A stretch of 64,000 nt of DNA from Serratia plymuthica (GCF_018336935.1 NZ_CP068771.1:62001-126000); one strand, 5' to 3'; positions 8,553-18,885 are shown, numbered from the stretch's first letter. Notes: generated by a model from the sequence alone, not told the origin. Made by a program: numbers and translations.

Positions 8553-9398
8553 ATGATGGAAAGAACATTATCCAGTCGTATTAATGTGGGGAGTACAGCG
8601 CATGTGCTGCATACGCAACCCCTGATGATGCGCCATATCACTATAGATGAACCCACAATCATTCTGGTCCGCCATGGCAGGAAAATAATCCGCTGGGCGC
8701 AAAAGGAGATAACGCTGGAAGCGGGTGACGCGGTGGTCATCGGTGAAGGGCACTCTTTTGATATTATCAATACGCCATCACCTTTAACGGGTACGTACGA
8801 AGCATCATGGCTGAGTTTTTGTGCCGATTTCGTCCAAAACTACTGCTTCATGCATGCCCCACGTATGAGCATGAACGAAGCAGATAAAATGGCGGAGCCA
8901 GGCAACAGTTTTCTCCAGGCCTTTTATCACACCGCACAGGCCATTACAGATACTGAAAACATCCCTGAAAGTATCGTGGCCCGGCGTATGGAAGAGATGC
9001 TGAGCTGGCTGGATGAATACCGCATTTTCTTCGCGCTGAAACAACATGCCGGGCTGGCGATAAAAATCCGCAAACTCGTTGCAGCAGATATATCACAAGA
9101 CTGGAATACTGCGCAGGTAGCGGCTGAATTGGGTATGTCGGCCACCACCCTGAGACGTCATCTGCATGCCGAAAATACGTCATTCACCCATCTGGTGACT
9201 GACATTCGCATGTGTCGCGCCCTGACACTTTTGCAGGTGACCGACCTTTCTGTCACCCGCATCTCCCTGGAAGTCGGCTATGAAAATCCGTCCAAGTTCG
9301 CCGCCAGATTTCGAACTCGTTTCGGGTTCAGCCCCAGCCTGGTCCGGGTTTCCGGCCAGGCTATCGGCAACCAGGCTGCGGTTAGCGGCCCTGCGTAA
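8553..9398 (+). CDS. AraC-family transcriptional regulator
   Basis: 281 residues. The N-terminal half is a cupin-like sensor (LEAGDAVVIGEGHSFDI) and the C-terminal half has the two helix-turn-helix motifs of AraC proteins: NTAQVAAELGMSATTLRRHL near residue 190 and VTRISLEVGYENPSKFAARF near residue 235. Its target is not evident. Its end overlaps the end of the convergent YbhB gene by 17 bp. The 285-bp gap to the thioredoxin gene holds operator C, so both could be affected by the TetR protein. Confidence 0.85.
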   Translation: MMERTLSSRINVGSTAHVLHTQPLMMRHITIDEPTIILVRHGRKIIRWAQKEITLEAGDAVVIGEGHSFDIINTPSPLTGTYEASWLSFCADFVQNYCFMHAPRMSMNEADKMAEPGNSFLQAFYHTAQAITDTENIPESIVARRMEEMLSWLDEYRIFFALKQHAGLAIKIRKLVAADISQDWNTAQVAAELGMSATTLRRHLHAENTSFTHLVTDIRMCRALTLLQVTDLSVTRISLEVGYENPSKFAARFRTRFGFSPSLVRVSGQAIGNQAAVSGPA

Positions 9399-9945
9399 TC
9401 TGCAGGTGCGCTTCGCCCAGTGAGTTCGCTTTTGTTATAAAGCCGACCAGGGCAGGCGTCGAGTCCGCCGTTATTCCCGGCAGTTTGTCGACACGAAGTG
9501 CCGTCAGCGTGATCTCATAACGGTGCTTTTCGCCCTTCGGCGGGCAAGGGCCGCCATAACCCGGGATACCGAAATCAGTTCGGGTCTGAAGAGCCCCTTG
9601 CGGGAGATTTTTGTTATCCGCCGTTATCCCGGCCGGCAACGAGTGAAGTGATGAGGGAATATTCACCACCTGCCAGTGGATCCAACCCAGACCTGTCGGC
9701 GCATCCCTATCATAAATTTTGAGAGCGAAGCTTTGCGTTCCTGCCGGCGCGCCGCTCCAGTTAAAAGAGGGGGCAAGGTTTCCACCACTGCACCCAAATC
9801 CATAAGGTGAACTCAGGGTCTGAGCCGCGGGGAAATGATTTTTTTCAAGCTCATGGCTTGTCAGCGTAAAACCAGCCGCAAAAGCCACCTGGCTCGACAA
9901 CGCCAGGCATAATGTACTGATAACAGTAAGGTGAAGTTTGGACAT
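9382..9945 (-). CDS. Periplasmic YbhB/YbcL (PEBP)-family protein
   Basis: 187 residues. A signal peptide with cleavage after QVAFA near residue 23 points to export. Phosphatidylethanolamine-binding-protein motifs are present: APSFNWSGAP, the DRDAP anion site near residue 80, WIHWQVVNIP, and GYGGPCPPKGEKHRY near residue 131. The biochemical role of bacterial members is poorly known. Operator D lies about 230 bp upstream and is shared with the divergent old yellow enzyme operon. Confidence 0.85.
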   Translation of the reverse strand: MSKLHLTVISTLCLALSSQVAFAAGFTLTSHELEKNHFPAAQTLSSPYGFGCSGGNLAPSFNWSGAPAGTQSFALKIYDRDAPTGLGWIHWQVVNIPSSLHSLPAGITADNKNLPQGALQTRTDFGIPGYGGPCPPKGEKHRYEITLTALRVDKLPGITADSTPALVGFITKANSLGEAHLQITQGR

Positions 9946-10175
9946 TTACTCTTCTCCATCGGGGTGATTAACATCCCAATGATAAGGGGAGAGAAAGATC
10001 CCGCGCCGCCCTGAATCGGCCAGTCTTAGCTCCATAACGCCCAATAATGATATTTGTAATCCCCTGATTTCACAGGATGGCGGCCATCTCGCCGACGGCA
10101 GCTCACCTTGCGCAGCATTCCCTGTGTCCGTGTCCGGTGACAAAAGGACAGCATGATTTGTTCTTTTACCTATTG

Positions 10176-10197
10176 ACCAATCAACTAGTAGATAGGT
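10176..10197. promoter_or_regulatory. Palindromic operator, site D (YbhB/OYE divergent region)
   Basis: ACCAATCAA, centre CTAG, TAGATAGGT. Sits 116 bp before the old yellow enzyme start. The right arm matches the consensus half-site well; the left arm is weaker. Confidence 0.6.
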
Positions 10198-10312
10198 ATA
10201 GTGCAGCCATACGCTCAACCGGCATCAGGAACTGACAGACAGTTTCTTTGCTTTCTGAGCATAACTCCGGCCCCAGCGGGGCTTTTCTCTCTTTCGCCTT
10301 GCGAGGTACACG

Positions 10313-11419
10313 ATGAGTAAGTTGTTCACCCCCTACAATCTGCCCGGCATGCAGTTAAAAAACCGCGTGGTCATGGCCCCCATGACCCGCACCCGCACCA
10401 TGAACGACGTGCCGGATGACGTCGTTGCACTTTACTACGCCCAGCGCGCCTCTGCGGGGCTGCTTATCACCGAAGGCATGCCTGTTTCTGAAGAAGGGCG
10501 CGGTTATCTGTATACCCCGGGGATCTACAACGCTGCACACGTTCAGGGCTGGCGCAAAGTGACCGATGCGGTACATGCGAAGGGCGGCCGTATTTTTGCT
10601 CAGTTGTGGCATGTGGGCCGGATGTCTCATATCTCAATTCAGCCGGGCAACATCGCGCCAGTTTCCGCCGGTACCGTACAAGCGGTTAACACCACCGTCT
10701 TTGCACTGACCGAGTCTGGCGAACCGGGGCCTGTCGTTCCAAGCCAGCCGCGTGCGCTGGAAACCGCAGAAGTCCGACGCGTTACCGCTGACTTTGTTCA
10801 TTCAGCGCGTCTGGCAATGGAAGCCGGGTTTGATGGCGTGGAAATCATGGCGGCGAACGGCTTCATTTTCGACCAGTTCCTTAGCAGCGAGCTGAACAAT
10901 CGTACGGACGAATACGGCGGCTCCGTAGAAAACCGTCAACGGTTCCTGCTGGAAACCGTTGATGCCATTTCTGCGGCCATTGGCAGCAATAAGGTGGGCT
11001 TACGCATTTCACCGTTCGGGCGGATTTACGACCTGGCGCCTTATGAAGGTGAAGCGGAGATTTGGGCAAGTATCGCTGCGGCCCTCGGCCAGCGTGAGCT
11101 GGCTTATGTACACCTTTACTATCAGCCTGTTTACACCAAGGCACCGGTTCCTGACGGTTTCAAATCCGCGTTCCGTAAAACCCTGGGGGGCACCGTTATT
11201 GCCGCCGGCGGTTTCACCCGCGAGATTGCCGAAACTGCACTTGAGGCCGATGAACTGGATCTTGTCGCGTTTGGCGTGCCATACATCGCCAACCCTGATC
11301 TGGTCGAAAGAATGCAGAACGGCTGGCCGCTGGCTGAAAGCGATCGCACGACGTATTACGGCGTGACGGGTTCGCCGGAAAAAGGCTATACCGATTATCC
11401 CGCCTGGGAAGTCAACTAA
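10313..11419 (+). CDS. Old yellow enzyme-type ene-reductase
   Basis: 368-residue FMN TIM barrel of the OYE/NemA group. The FMN-binding start MAPMTRTR, ITEGMPVS, the QLWHVGRMSH strand, and NRTDEYGGSVENR are all present. The substrate-anchoring HxxN/H motif reads EIMAANGF, with Met in place of the first histidine (codon ATG at about 10846). Family members reduce activated C=C bonds of enones, quinones and nitro compounds with NAD(P)H. It leads an operon with FrnE-like and SDR genes and lies behind operator D. Start ATG after GCGAGGTACACG. Confidence 0.88.
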   Translation: MSKLFTPYNLPGMQLKNRVVMAPMTRTRTMNDVPDDVVALYYAQRASAGLLITEGMPVSEEGRGYLYTPGIYNAAHVQGWRKVTDAVHAKGGRIFAQLWHVGRMSHISIQPGNIAPVSAGTVQAVNTTVFALTESGEPGPVVPSQPRALETAEVRRVTADFVHSARLAMEAGFDGVEIMAANGFIFDQFLSSELNNRTDEYGGSVENRQRFLLETVDAISAAIGSNKVGLRISPFGRIYDLAPYEGEAEIWASIAAALGQRELAYVHLYYQPVYTKAPVPDGFKSAFRKTLGGTVIAAGGFTREIAETALEADELDLVAFGVPYIANPDLVERMQNGWPLAESDRTTYYGVTGSPEKGYTDYPAWEVN

Positions 11420-11507
11420 CACCACGCCGCTGTCGGTATTCGCGGTGCCCGCATGCAGGGGCGCCGCAAACCGAAAGCGGACATTAATGAGGTATTCAGG
11501 AGCCAAT

Positions 11508-12209
11508 ATGCAAGCCCTTAAGCCGATTATTACGATAGATATTTGGTCAGATCTGGTCTGCCCATGGTGCTGGATCGCCAAAAAACGTTTCGAAAAGGGC
11601 CTTACCGCCTTTGAGCATAAGGAACAGGTCGTAGTCCGCCACCACAGTTTCCGTATTTCCGGCGACCGGCCTGCCGTGCCGTTCCGCAAAGCCCTTTACA
11701 AGAAGTTTGGCGGGGAACATGGGGCGGAACTGATGATGAATCAGGTGGGCACGGCCGGGAAGGCTGAAGGGCTCCAGTATAACTTTGACACCATGCTCTT
11801 TGGCGATACCGAAGATGCTCACACGCTGCTCGCGGCTGCACGTCACGCCAATATGGGCGATGCTATGGCAGAACGGTTTTATCAGGCTAGTGTTACTGAG
11901 GGGCGTTCCATTTTCGATCCGCAGGAGCTCATTGCGTTAGCTACCGAAGTGGGCATGCCCAGAGCCGACGCTGAAAGCGCCCTTGCCAATGAGGATTTCC
12001 GTGCATCGGTGACCGAAGATGAAGCCCATGCCCGGTCGATCGGGGTCAGCGGTGTCCCGCTGTTCCTGCTCAATGAAAAATATGCCATCAGCGGCGCGCA
12101 ATCTGCGGACAACTTCCTGAACGCGCTGAAGCAAGTCTGGGAAGAAAAAGCGGCTGAATTGGCAAAAACCGACGGCCAGACCTGCGGCGCTGACGGTTGC
12201 AGCATCTGA
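11508..12209 (+). CDS. DsbA-family FrnE-like oxidoreductase
   Basis: 233 residues from the ATG after CAGGAGCCAAT; the longer upstream frame has no matching signal. Thioredoxin-fold active site DLVCPWCWIAKKRF near residues 16-29 (CPWC), long helical insertion, and cis-proline loop GVSGVPLF near residue 179. No signal peptide, so cytoplasmic. The C-terminal tail carries two more cysteines (GQTCGADGCSI). FrnE-like proteins act as dithiol-disulfide oxidoreductases or isomerases. Middle gene of the OYE operon. Confidence 0.85.
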   Translation: MQALKPIITIDIWSDLVCPWCWIAKKRFEKGLTAFEHKEQVVVRHHSFRISGDRPAVPFRKALYKKFGGEHGAELMMNQVGTAGKAEGLQYNFDTMLFGDTEDAHTLLAAARHANMGDAMAERFYQASVTEGRSIFDPQELIALATEVGMPRADAESALANEDFRASVTEDEAHARSIGVSGVPLFLLNEKYAISGAQSADNFLNALKQVWEEKAAELAKTDGQTCGADGCSI

Positions 12210-12272
12210 AATCTGAACGGACCGGCGGTATGGCTTGCCGGCAAATCTACCCTGCAAATAACGGAGTTCAAA

Positions 12273-13046
12273 ATGAGCGATTACTTTAAAGGCAAAAAAC
12301 TGCTTGTCGTGGGTGGCACCAGCGGCATGGGTCTGGAAACGGCGCGTATGGTGCTGAAAGCCGGCGGCAGCGTGGTACTGACGGGCAATAAAAAAGACAA
12401 GGCAGAAGCGGTTCAGAAAGAGCTGAGCCCACTGGGTTCCGTGTCCGTTATTGCGGCAAACCTGATGACCGAAGAGGGTATGAACGCCATTCGTCAGGAG
12501 ATCAATGCCAATCATCGCGATATCAGCCTGATGGTCAACGCGGCCGGGATTTTCATGCCAAAAGGCTTTACCGAGCATCAGGAAGCGGATTACGACATGT
12601 ACCTGACACTGAACCGGGCAACCTTCTTCATCACGCAGGACGTGGTGAAGAATATGCTGGCCGACGGCCGTGAAGGGGCAATTGTTAACGTGGGCTCTAT
12701 TGGGGCGCAAGCCGCACTCGGCGACTCACCGGCTTCCGCGTATTCCATGGCCAAAGCTGGCCTGCACGCGTTTACGCGCAACCTGGCTATTGAGCTGGCC
12801 AGTGCGGGTATCCGCGTGAACGCCGTTTCGCCAGGGATCGTGCATACCCCGATTTATGAAGGCTTTATGGCGAAAGAAGACATTGCCGGCGCGATGCAAT
12901 CGCTGAACGCTTTCCATCCGCTGGGGCGTGTCGGCACGCCGGAGGATGTGGCCAATACCATCTTCTTCCTGTTGTCCGACAAAGCCTCCTGGGTGACTGG
13001 CGCAATCTGGGATGTCGATGCCGGTATCATGGCCGTTCGCAGATAA
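12273..13046 (+). CDS. Short-chain dehydrogenase/reductase
   Basis: 257-residue classical SDR. Cofactor motif GGTSGMG near residue 14, NAAG near 88, catalytic Ser in the GSIGAQ segment near 139, YxxxK as YSMAK near 154, and SPGIVHTP after it. Substrate unknown. Last gene of the operon with OYE and FrnE-like proteins; a carbonyl product of ene reduction could be its substrate, which is inference. Ends at a strong terminator at 13065-13092. Confidence 0.85.
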   Translation: MSDYFKGKKLLVVGGTSGMGLETARMVLKAGGSVVLTGNKKDKAEAVQKELSPLGSVSVIAANLMTEEGMNAIRQEINANHRDISLMVNAAGIFMPKGFTEHQEADYDMYLTLNRATFFITQDVVKNMLADGREGAIVNVGSIGAQAALGDSPASAYSMAKAGLHAFTRNLAIELASAGIRVNAVSPGIVHTPIYEGFMAKEDIAGAMQSLNAFHPLGRVGTPEDVANTIFFLLSDKASWVTGAIWDVDAGIMAVRR

Positions 13047-13064
13047 GCTTTTCGTACCCTTGCC

Positions 13065-13092
13065 AAGCCGCCTTATGACAGGCGGCTTTTTT
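13065..13092 (+). terminator. Rho-independent terminator after the SDR gene
   Basis: AAGCCGCC at 13065-13072 pairs with GGCGGCTT at 13081-13088, followed by Ts. Confidence 0.85.
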
Positions 13093-13152
13093 ACATTTGC
13101 CTTCCCAGTCGCCACTGAATGAGTGTCATCATATTGAATACACGACCATCGT

Positions 13153-14334
13153 TTAGGCGAACATTTTTAACCGCCCCAACCCGGCGACCAGATCGGCTTT
13201 CAGGTCATCCATATCTTCCAGCCCGATTTGCAGGCGCAGTGCCCTACCGCCAGGCTGCCACGTCGTCACTGTACGGTATTCCGCACAGTTGAACGGAATT
13301 ATCAGGCTCTCGAAACCGCCCCAGGAATAGCCCATGGCGAAAATCGACATGTTATCGAGCATGTGATCGACGCTGGCTTTGCCATATTCCGGTTGCAGAA
13401 TAATGGAGAACAGGCCGGAGGACCCGGTAAAGTCGCGCTTCCAGATCTCATGACCGGGGCAGTCCGGGAAGGCCGGATGCAGTACTTTCAACACTTCCGG
13501 TCGGGATTGCAGCCACTGCGCCATTTCCAGCCCACGCTTCTCCGCTTCTTTGAGGCGCAAGTACATAGTGCGCATTCCGCGCAGCGCCAGGAAACAGTCT
13601 TCCGCACCAGGTAACATTGCCATCAGGTCATAGGTTTTACGTAGTTCAGGCCACCAGGTTTCGTTAGCGGAGACGACCCCCATCAGCAGATCGGAATGGC
13701 CGCCGAGGTATTTGGTCCCTGCTTCAACTGATAAATCGCAGCCGTGCTCGTGGGCACGAAAAAAAACCGGCGTCGCCCAGGTATTATCAATGATGGTGGC
13801 GATACCGCGTACTTTCGCCAGTGCTGTCATAGCGGGTACGTCCTGGATCTCAAAACTCTGCGATCCGGGTGACTCCAGGAACAACGTGCTGGTATTCGGG
13901 CGAAATAAAGTCTCAATGCCCGCGCCGATCAGCGGATCGTAATACTGGGTTTCGATGCCCATTTTGGCCAGCAAGCTCGCACAGAACAAACGCGTGGGTT
14001 TGTAGACGCTGTCTGGCATCAGCAAATGGTCACCCGCTTTTACCGTGGTAAGCAGCGCCAGGGCGATAGCACCAAGGCCGGATGGTGAGAGCACAGTTCC
14101 TACTGCACCTGCCAGTTCGCTCCATGCATTTTCCAGATTGGCTATAGTTGGTGTACCCATAGTACCGTAATTGAATTCAGCACGGTCGTTTTCGATATCG
14201 CTAACGGTGGGGAAAATTACCGTCGAACCGCGAAACACTGCGCTGTTCACGAAACCTTTTTGCTCTGCCGGGTTTCTGCCTATTTGGGTAATGCGCGTAC
14301 CGATACTGAAATTAGAATTTGTTTCTTTACTCAT
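13153..14334 (-). CDS. Cystathionine beta-lyase-like PLP enzyme
   Basis: 393 residues of the Cys/Met-metabolism PLP family. The PLP-lysine motif is SVEAGTKYLGGHSD near residue 212; FNYGTMGTPT, SPSGLGAI and IDNTWATP are also typical. Start chosen at the ATG at 14334 after GAAGAGGTATCTA rather than an upstream TTG. It likely cleaves cystathionine or related C-S amino acids. The upstream permease gene (35-bp gap) is probably cotranscribed, forming an uptake-and-cleavage unit for a sulfur amino acid; a LysR gene is divergent. Confidence 0.85.
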   Translation of the reverse strand: MSKETNSNFSIGTRITQIGRNPAEQKGFVNSAVFRGSTVIFPTVSDIENDRAEFNYGTMGTPTIANLENAWSELAGAVGTVLSPSGLGAIALALLTTVKAGDHLLMPDSVYKPTRLFCASLLAKMGIETQYYDPLIGAGIETLFRPNTSTLFLESPGSQSFEIQDVPAMTALAKVRGIATIIDNTWATPVFFRAHEHGCDLSVEAGTKYLGGHSDLLMGVVSANETWWPELRKTYDLMAMLPGAEDCFLALRGMRTMYLRLKEAEKRGLEMAQWLQSRPEVLKVLHPAFPDCPGHEIWKRDFTGSSGLFSIILQPEYGKASVDHMLDNMSIFAMGYSWGGFESLIIPFNCAEYRTVTTWQPGGRALRLQIGLEDMDDLKADLVAGLGRLKMFA

Positions 14335-14369
14335 TAGATACCTCTTCAACCAGCGTCATGTTGACCGTG

Positions 14370-15656
14370 TTATTCGAAAAATTTAAAGAAAGGAGCCAGG
14401 CACAGCAAGATGCCAAAAAAGGTGATAAACCACACGCCCGGACCTTTAAACTGATGCAGCGTTTTTACTTTGTAGACTAAATAGCAGGGGATCAGACAAG
14501 AGACTAACCCGAACAGTGGGCTACCGAGTTGCATAAAAAACAGGATCGAAAATCGAGTTGAAATCCATGCCCACAACCCAAGCACAACAATTGCGCTAAT
14601 GGCGATATGCAATACTTTCTGGTTTATTTTTTCTTCAGGTATAAAACGGCTAATAATATTTATCACAATCCCTTTAATTGCTTCATAGAATCCCAGATAT
14701 ATTCCGAGGAATGCCGTTAATATTGCAAAGATATTCAATAGCGCACTCATTGTTTTTACCGCGGAGCCAGGAATAACCTGCGCGGCAATTGCCAGTGCTG
14801 AGATGTTTTGCTCGTATGCTGATACGGCCTGGTCATGACTGATTGCAAAAGTGAATGAAAAGGCAAAAAATAAAACCGCTACTGCCAGTATAATATACGC
14901 TATCCTGTTAGCGCGAATGGCGCGGTAGGTCGCAATACGTCTGTCTGCCTCCACTTTACGGTAAGCGATATTCATTGGGCTGATAATTTGCACAAACAGA
15001 ATGGAAAATAGGGTAAATGGTAGCGTTAAGAATACATCGCGAAAAAATGGCCCCATCGGCGGAAACTCGCTAATATTATTAACATTCCAGTGTGGCACCA
15101 TTACCAGACCCAGCGCGACAATAATACCGAATTTCACACAGACCATTGGCCCGGACACCTTGAATAACAGGCGTTCACCCTGCGAGGCGATACTCACCAG
15201 TACGATCAGGATAACCAGCCCGTACCAGACGGAGTCTGACAGCAAATCTGTTGTTAACCCAAAGGTCTGAATATACGAAGCGCTGTCGAAGGTGACGGCC
15301 AGTGAATAAGAGAACATTCCGTGCAGTAACATTAAAAAATAGGCTGTCCCCAGCCAGAATCCCCAGTTTTTACCAAGGTACTGGGTAATGATATTAACGT
15401 AACTTTCACAATCTTCACTTTCTGATAGCGTTTTTAAATATAAGCTCTGCAATAAGTAAATAGCGGGGTAGGCAATAATAACCGAGGCGATAAGTACCCA
15501 TATACCCTTTATGCCAATTTGCACTGGCATAAAAACAATGCCGGAACCAATTGCCATGCCAATACACAGAACCACCCATCCCGCGTCATATTTAGTAAAC
15601 GGAACGGATTCATTAAATTTTTCGTAGCCTGGTAGAGAGTGATAAATGTTATTCAT
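14370..15656 (-). CDS. HAAAP-family (SdaC/TdcC-like) amino-acid permease
   Basis: 428 residues from the ATG after CAGGAAAACATT; about 11 hydrophobic membrane segments. The start [19 protein letters not shown] is the first-helix signature of serine/threonine/tryptophan proton symporters. [16 protein letters not shown] and the rest fit SdaC/YhaO-like inner-membrane carriers. Given the adjacent beta-lyase gene, a cysteine-, serine- or cystathionine-type substrate is likely, but not shown. Confidence 0.85.
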   Translation of the reverse strand: MNNIYHSLPGYEKFNESVPFTKYDAGWVVLCIGMAIGSGIVFMPVQIGIKGIWVLIASVIIAYPAIYLLQSLYLKTLSESEDCESYVNIITQYLGKNWGFWLGTAYFLMLLHGMFSYSLAVTFDSASYIQTFGLTTDLLSDSVWYGLVILIVLVSIASQGERLLFKVSGPMVCVKFGIIVALGLVMVPHWNVNNISEFPPMGPFFRDVFLTLPFTLFSILFVQIISPMNIAYRKVEADRRIATYRAIRANRIAYIILAVAVLFFAFSFTFAISHDQAVSAYEQNISALAIAAQVIPGSAVKTMSALLNIFAILTAFLGIYLGFYEAIKGIVINIISRFIPEEKINQKVLHIAISAIVVLGLWAWISTRFSILFFMQLGSPLFGLVSCLIPCYLVYKVKTLHQFKGPGVWFITFFGILLCLAPFFKFFE

Positions 15657-15904
15657 AATGTTTTCCTGTCGTAACTTATTAAAATAATAGTGGTGCATGA
15701 TGGTAACGACGGTAATAATTATTAAGATAAATAACCTTCTGAGTGCAAGAACATGGTATGTAATGTCAAGCGAAACGAAAAGAGGTCGGCGGTGCTAAGT
15801 ATTAATAAGACTTGTGCGTAAACTGCAAAAGTTGATGAGTATCGCTGTTTGGGTAAGTCGCAGTATGCTGGGGTATGGTTGATTCATTCTGGTGAGGGGC
15901 GTTG

Positions 15905-16876
15905 ATGAACAAGCTTTTTATGCCATTTAAAGCAAAAATTGATAACCATGCGATCTTCCGTCAACTGGAAATTTTCATCAAAGTTGTTGAATGCAATAGT
16001 TTCTCTGTTGCCGCGCAAAAACTGAATCTGACGCCGTCTTCAGTGAGCCGCAGTATTTCGCAACTGGAAGAGAGTCTCGGGATCGTGCTGTTAAAAAGAA
16101 CCACCCGAACCCTGATCCTGACCGAACCGGGTAAATACTTATTGAGCCGTGCGCAGCGGCTGCTGGGCGATCTTGATGATTCGTTAATCAACACCTCCAG
16201 TTTTCACCAACACCCGCAGGGACAGCTAAAAATTACCTGCTCCATTGCTTTTGGTGTGTCGCATCTGATGCGGCTGTACAGCGAGTTCCGGGCCCTGTAC
16301 CCGGATGTGCGCTTGTCCGTCGATCTTAACGATCAGAACGTGAATTTGAATGAGGAGAATTTTGATATCGCCTTGCGCATTACTGCTCGCCCGCCAAACA
16401 ATTTTGCCATCCGGGAAATATGTAAAATCAACTGGGTGTACTGTGGCAGCAAAATCTATTTCGAACGGCGTGGTATTCCTAAGTTGCTGGCCGATCTGGA
16501 ACAGCACGATTGTTTAATTAACCCGAACGTTTCGGATAACTGGTATTACATCGATGAACAACATCAGGCCAGGGCATTGAAAGTTAATAACATTATCGAG
16601 GTTAACAGCACACTGGGGCTACTGAACGCTGCTCTGCAACATCAGGGGATTGTCAGCTTGCCGACCTATTTGCTTGGTGACTATATTGCGCGGGGCGAGC
16701 TGTTGCCGGTACTGCTGGACCATGAAGTTAAACAGCATGAATACAGTTTGTATGCACTTTATCATCCCGGATATCACCAGGACCCCAAGATACGAAGTTT
16801 TATCGACTTTATCGTTGAGAGGATTTCCTCTTCGCCAGCATGGGATAAATGGTTGGGGGAAGGGGGGCCGGTGTAG
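15905..16876 (+). CDS. LysR-type regulator of lyase/permease operon
   Basis: 323 residues, starting at the ATG after GGTGAGGGGCGTTG. The helix-turn-helix is FSVAAQKLNLTPSSVSRSIS near residues 38-57, then SLGIVLLKRTTRTLILTEPG, typical of the LysR family. Divergent from the permease gene with a 248-bp AT-rich shared promoter, so it probably controls the permease-lyase operon. Confidence 0.85.
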   Translation: MNKLFMPFKAKIDNHAIFRQLEIFIKVVECNSFSVAAQKLNLTPSSVSRSISQLEESLGIVLLKRTTRTLILTEPGKYLLSRAQRLLGDLDDSLINTSSFHQHPQGQLKITCSIAFGVSHLMRLYSEFRALYPDVRLSVDLNDQNVNLNEENFDIALRITARPPNNFAIREICKINWVYCGSKIYFERRGIPKLLADLEQHDCLINPNVSDNWYYIDEQHQARALKVNNIIEVNSTLGLLNAALQHQGIVSLPTYLLGDYIARGELLPVLLDHEVKQHEYSLYALYHPGYHQDPKIRSFIDFIVERISSSPAWDKWLGEGGPV

Positions 16877-16919
16877 CTCGCTAGAAGTAAAAACACCTTG
16901 CGGTGGGCTAGCTTCATAA

Positions 16920-17480
16920 CTTTCCAAGTTGCCACGAATGCCAGGGGGCGAGAATAAACACTGAGATCATCGAGCTCAGCAGAGCGCGCAGCATATCGGA
17001 TTGAGTATCACATGGGGCACCCTGGCCGAGAATCAGTTCCACCCACCATTCAATCGACTCATAGAACGCGCTGATTGCTGGCGCGATACGTCACACCAGG
17101 AAAACCAGCATTTTGCGGCCGTTGATGTAACTGCTGCGAATCAATACTTTCTGCGCCGCCAGCACCGGAACTAAGCCCTGGAACAGGTGGCTGAGATTAA
17201 ACCACTCCTGCACTTCAAACCCGAGGGGCACTTTGGTATACGAGTACATCCCGCCGACGATAAGGGAAATGTAGCCGATGAAAATCAGTGAATAATAGAG
17301 TATAGGAGGCTGCGGATAGCGTTTCGCGGTGATCTACAGCACTGACGCGATAATAAAAATCGGTATGACTTCAAGTGGACAAGTAATCCTGCGGCCGGTT
17401 CTAAAGGCTGTGAAAGACAGCAGTAACGCAATAAGCACAATGCCCAGTAATACATAGAGCGGACGGGGGTTATCAGCGAG
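16920..17480 (-). pseudogene. Decayed YjdF/DUF2238-type membrane protein gene
   Basis: Translating the minus strand gives recognisable pieces of a YjdF-like inner-membrane protein: SLIVGGMYSYTKVPLGF, then FNLSHLFQGLVPVLAAQKVL, then AISAFYESIEWWVELILGQG and DTQSDMLRALL. At least two in-frame stops (near 17335 and 17090) interrupt it and segments are missing. It is clearly dead. It occupies most of the gap between the LysR and YhcN-like genes. Confidence 0.7.
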
Positions 17481-17607
17481 CCTTTATGGTGGTGAAAGTA
17501 GCTTTTAGCTGAAAAGAGGGAAAGTGCAAGGTGTTGGTGTTTGGCGTGTAAGCATCCCGCTTGCAGGATCAGTTTGGTAGGAAACTATTACCTGAAAATT
17601 AAAAATC

Positions 17608-17630
17608 AGGCCGCCTCAAGAAGGCGGCCT
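17608..17630 (-). terminator. Terminator of the YhcN-like gene
   Basis: AGGCCGCC and GGCGGCCT form the stem. Read on the minus strand it is followed by GATTTTTAATTTT. Confidence 0.75.
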
Positions 17631-17668
17631 GATAATAAGGTTCCAATAATAAAAAGCGTTGGGTGGCC

Positions 17669-17926
17669 TTATTTGTAAATAACAGCAGTACCATGAAGTT
17701 TGTTTGAGCCAGAAACCGAAGTGATCAGAAATGCTTCTGCACCGGCAGCCTCTGCCTTTTCCTTCAACTGGGCTTCCAGAGTAGACAGAGTACCTGCATT
17801 ACTGGCTGAAACGACGCCCACTTTTTCTTTATTCACTGGCGCGCTGTTGACTTGGTCAGCAGCAAACACGCTGAAGCTCATAGAGGCGAAAGTGGCGGCA
17901 AGCAGAACATTTTTTACATTTTTCAT
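17669..17926 (-). CDS. YhcN/BhsA-like periplasmic stress protein (DUF1471)
   Basis: 85 residues: signal peptide ending SFSVFA (about residue 22), then a mature domain with the DUF1471 pattern KVGVVSASNAGTLSTLEAQL and the LITSVSGSNKLHGTAVIYK end. Members are small periplasmic proteins induced by acid, peroxide or envelope stress; their molecular function is unclear. A single gene with its own terminator and AT-rich upstream region. Confidence 0.85.
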   Translation of the reverse strand: MKNVKNVLLAATFASMSFSVFAADQVNSAPVNKEKVGVVSASNAGTLSTLEAQLKEKAEAAGAEAFLITSVSGSNKLHGTAVIYK

Positions 17927-18237
17927 GATGTTTCTCTCAATTCATGTAACTACGATAGGGTTGCGACGTTATTTAATTAACGATCGATAATTAAATGATA
18001 GGCTCATGCAGTGCTGACGTCAACATGTTTTTTTAATGATCATTAATAAAATATTTATCTAATTGTATTTATTGGATTTTATTGATTTTTATGATGAGCG
18101 AGTCTTTCCTCAGTATTTTGCAAGTAGGGTCTGGTTTATGGAGGTGCTCTTCTTTTTACGGATTTTTTAGATAGTTATTGCATGTTTTATTAATGATTGT
18201 TAATTTAATTAAAACATACATGGCTCAGGAGAAACTT

Positions 18238-18885
18238 ATGCAAGCCATATCGGAGAAGCCCGCAAAAAGTGCGCGTGGCAGACCGAAAATATTCAATCGG
18301 GAGCGGGTACTGGACAAGGCGATGATGCAATTTTGGGCATACGGCTATGAAGGGACATCTTTGTCGCATCTGGTTGATGCCACAGGTGCTAAAGCACCTA
18401 CGTTATATGCTGAGTTCGGTAATAAAGAAGGCCTCTTTCGCGCGGCGATGGATCGCTATCTGGAGGTTTTCGAGGATCTTAGAAAAGGTGCGCTGGATCA
18501 GTCAGAGTATTCTGTCTCCCAAGGTATTGAAGTCTACTTGCGTTCAACGGCACGCAGTTTTACCGACAAGAGTAAACCTGCGGGGTGCTTTGTCATCTGT
18601 AATTCAATGGTGCTGGCTGCGTCATCAACTGATGTAGCAAAGATGTTGCGTAAACAACATCACACGCAGGAAGCTATACTTGAAACGTATTTGCAAGTGC
18701 GCCAGCAGCGGCAAGAGTTACCAGCTGATGTTGATGTCTCTGCTATCGCCCGGTATCTATCCTGTCTTTTGCAGGGAATGTCCGTACGTGCCCGAGAAGG
18801 TGCCACGTTGGCGGAACTGGAAGAGATTATTGCCACCTTTATGGGGCAGTGGCCAGCACTCACAGGTCTTACTTACAAGGGCTGA
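18238..18885 (+). CDS. TetR/AcrR-family regulator
   Basis: 215 residues from the ATG after CAGGAGAAACTT; upstream in-frame starts lack a ribosome site. N-terminal helix-turn-helix: RGRPKIFNRERVLDKAM followed by LSHLVDATGAKAPTLYAEFG near residues 42-61. The C-terminal domain has GCFVICNSM near residue 120. The next gene, an alpha/beta hydrolase 105 bp downstream on the same strand, is the likely target or cotranscribed partner. Confidence 0.85.
   Translation: MQAISEKPAKSARGRPKIFNRERVLDKAMMQFWAYGYEGTSLSHLVDATGAKAPTLYAEFGNKEGLFRAAMDRYLEVFEDLRKGALDQSEYSVSQGIEVYLRSTARSFTDKSKPAGCFVICNSMVLAASSTDVAKMLRKQHHTQEAILETYLQVRQQRQELPADVDVSAIARYLSCLLQGMSVRAREGATLAELEEIIATFMGQWPALTGLTYKG

Noticed and set aside
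9946-10218. 90-codon minus-strand frame upstream of the YbhB gene
   Set aside because: Overlaps operator D, has no family pattern and unnatural composition; treated as the promoter region.
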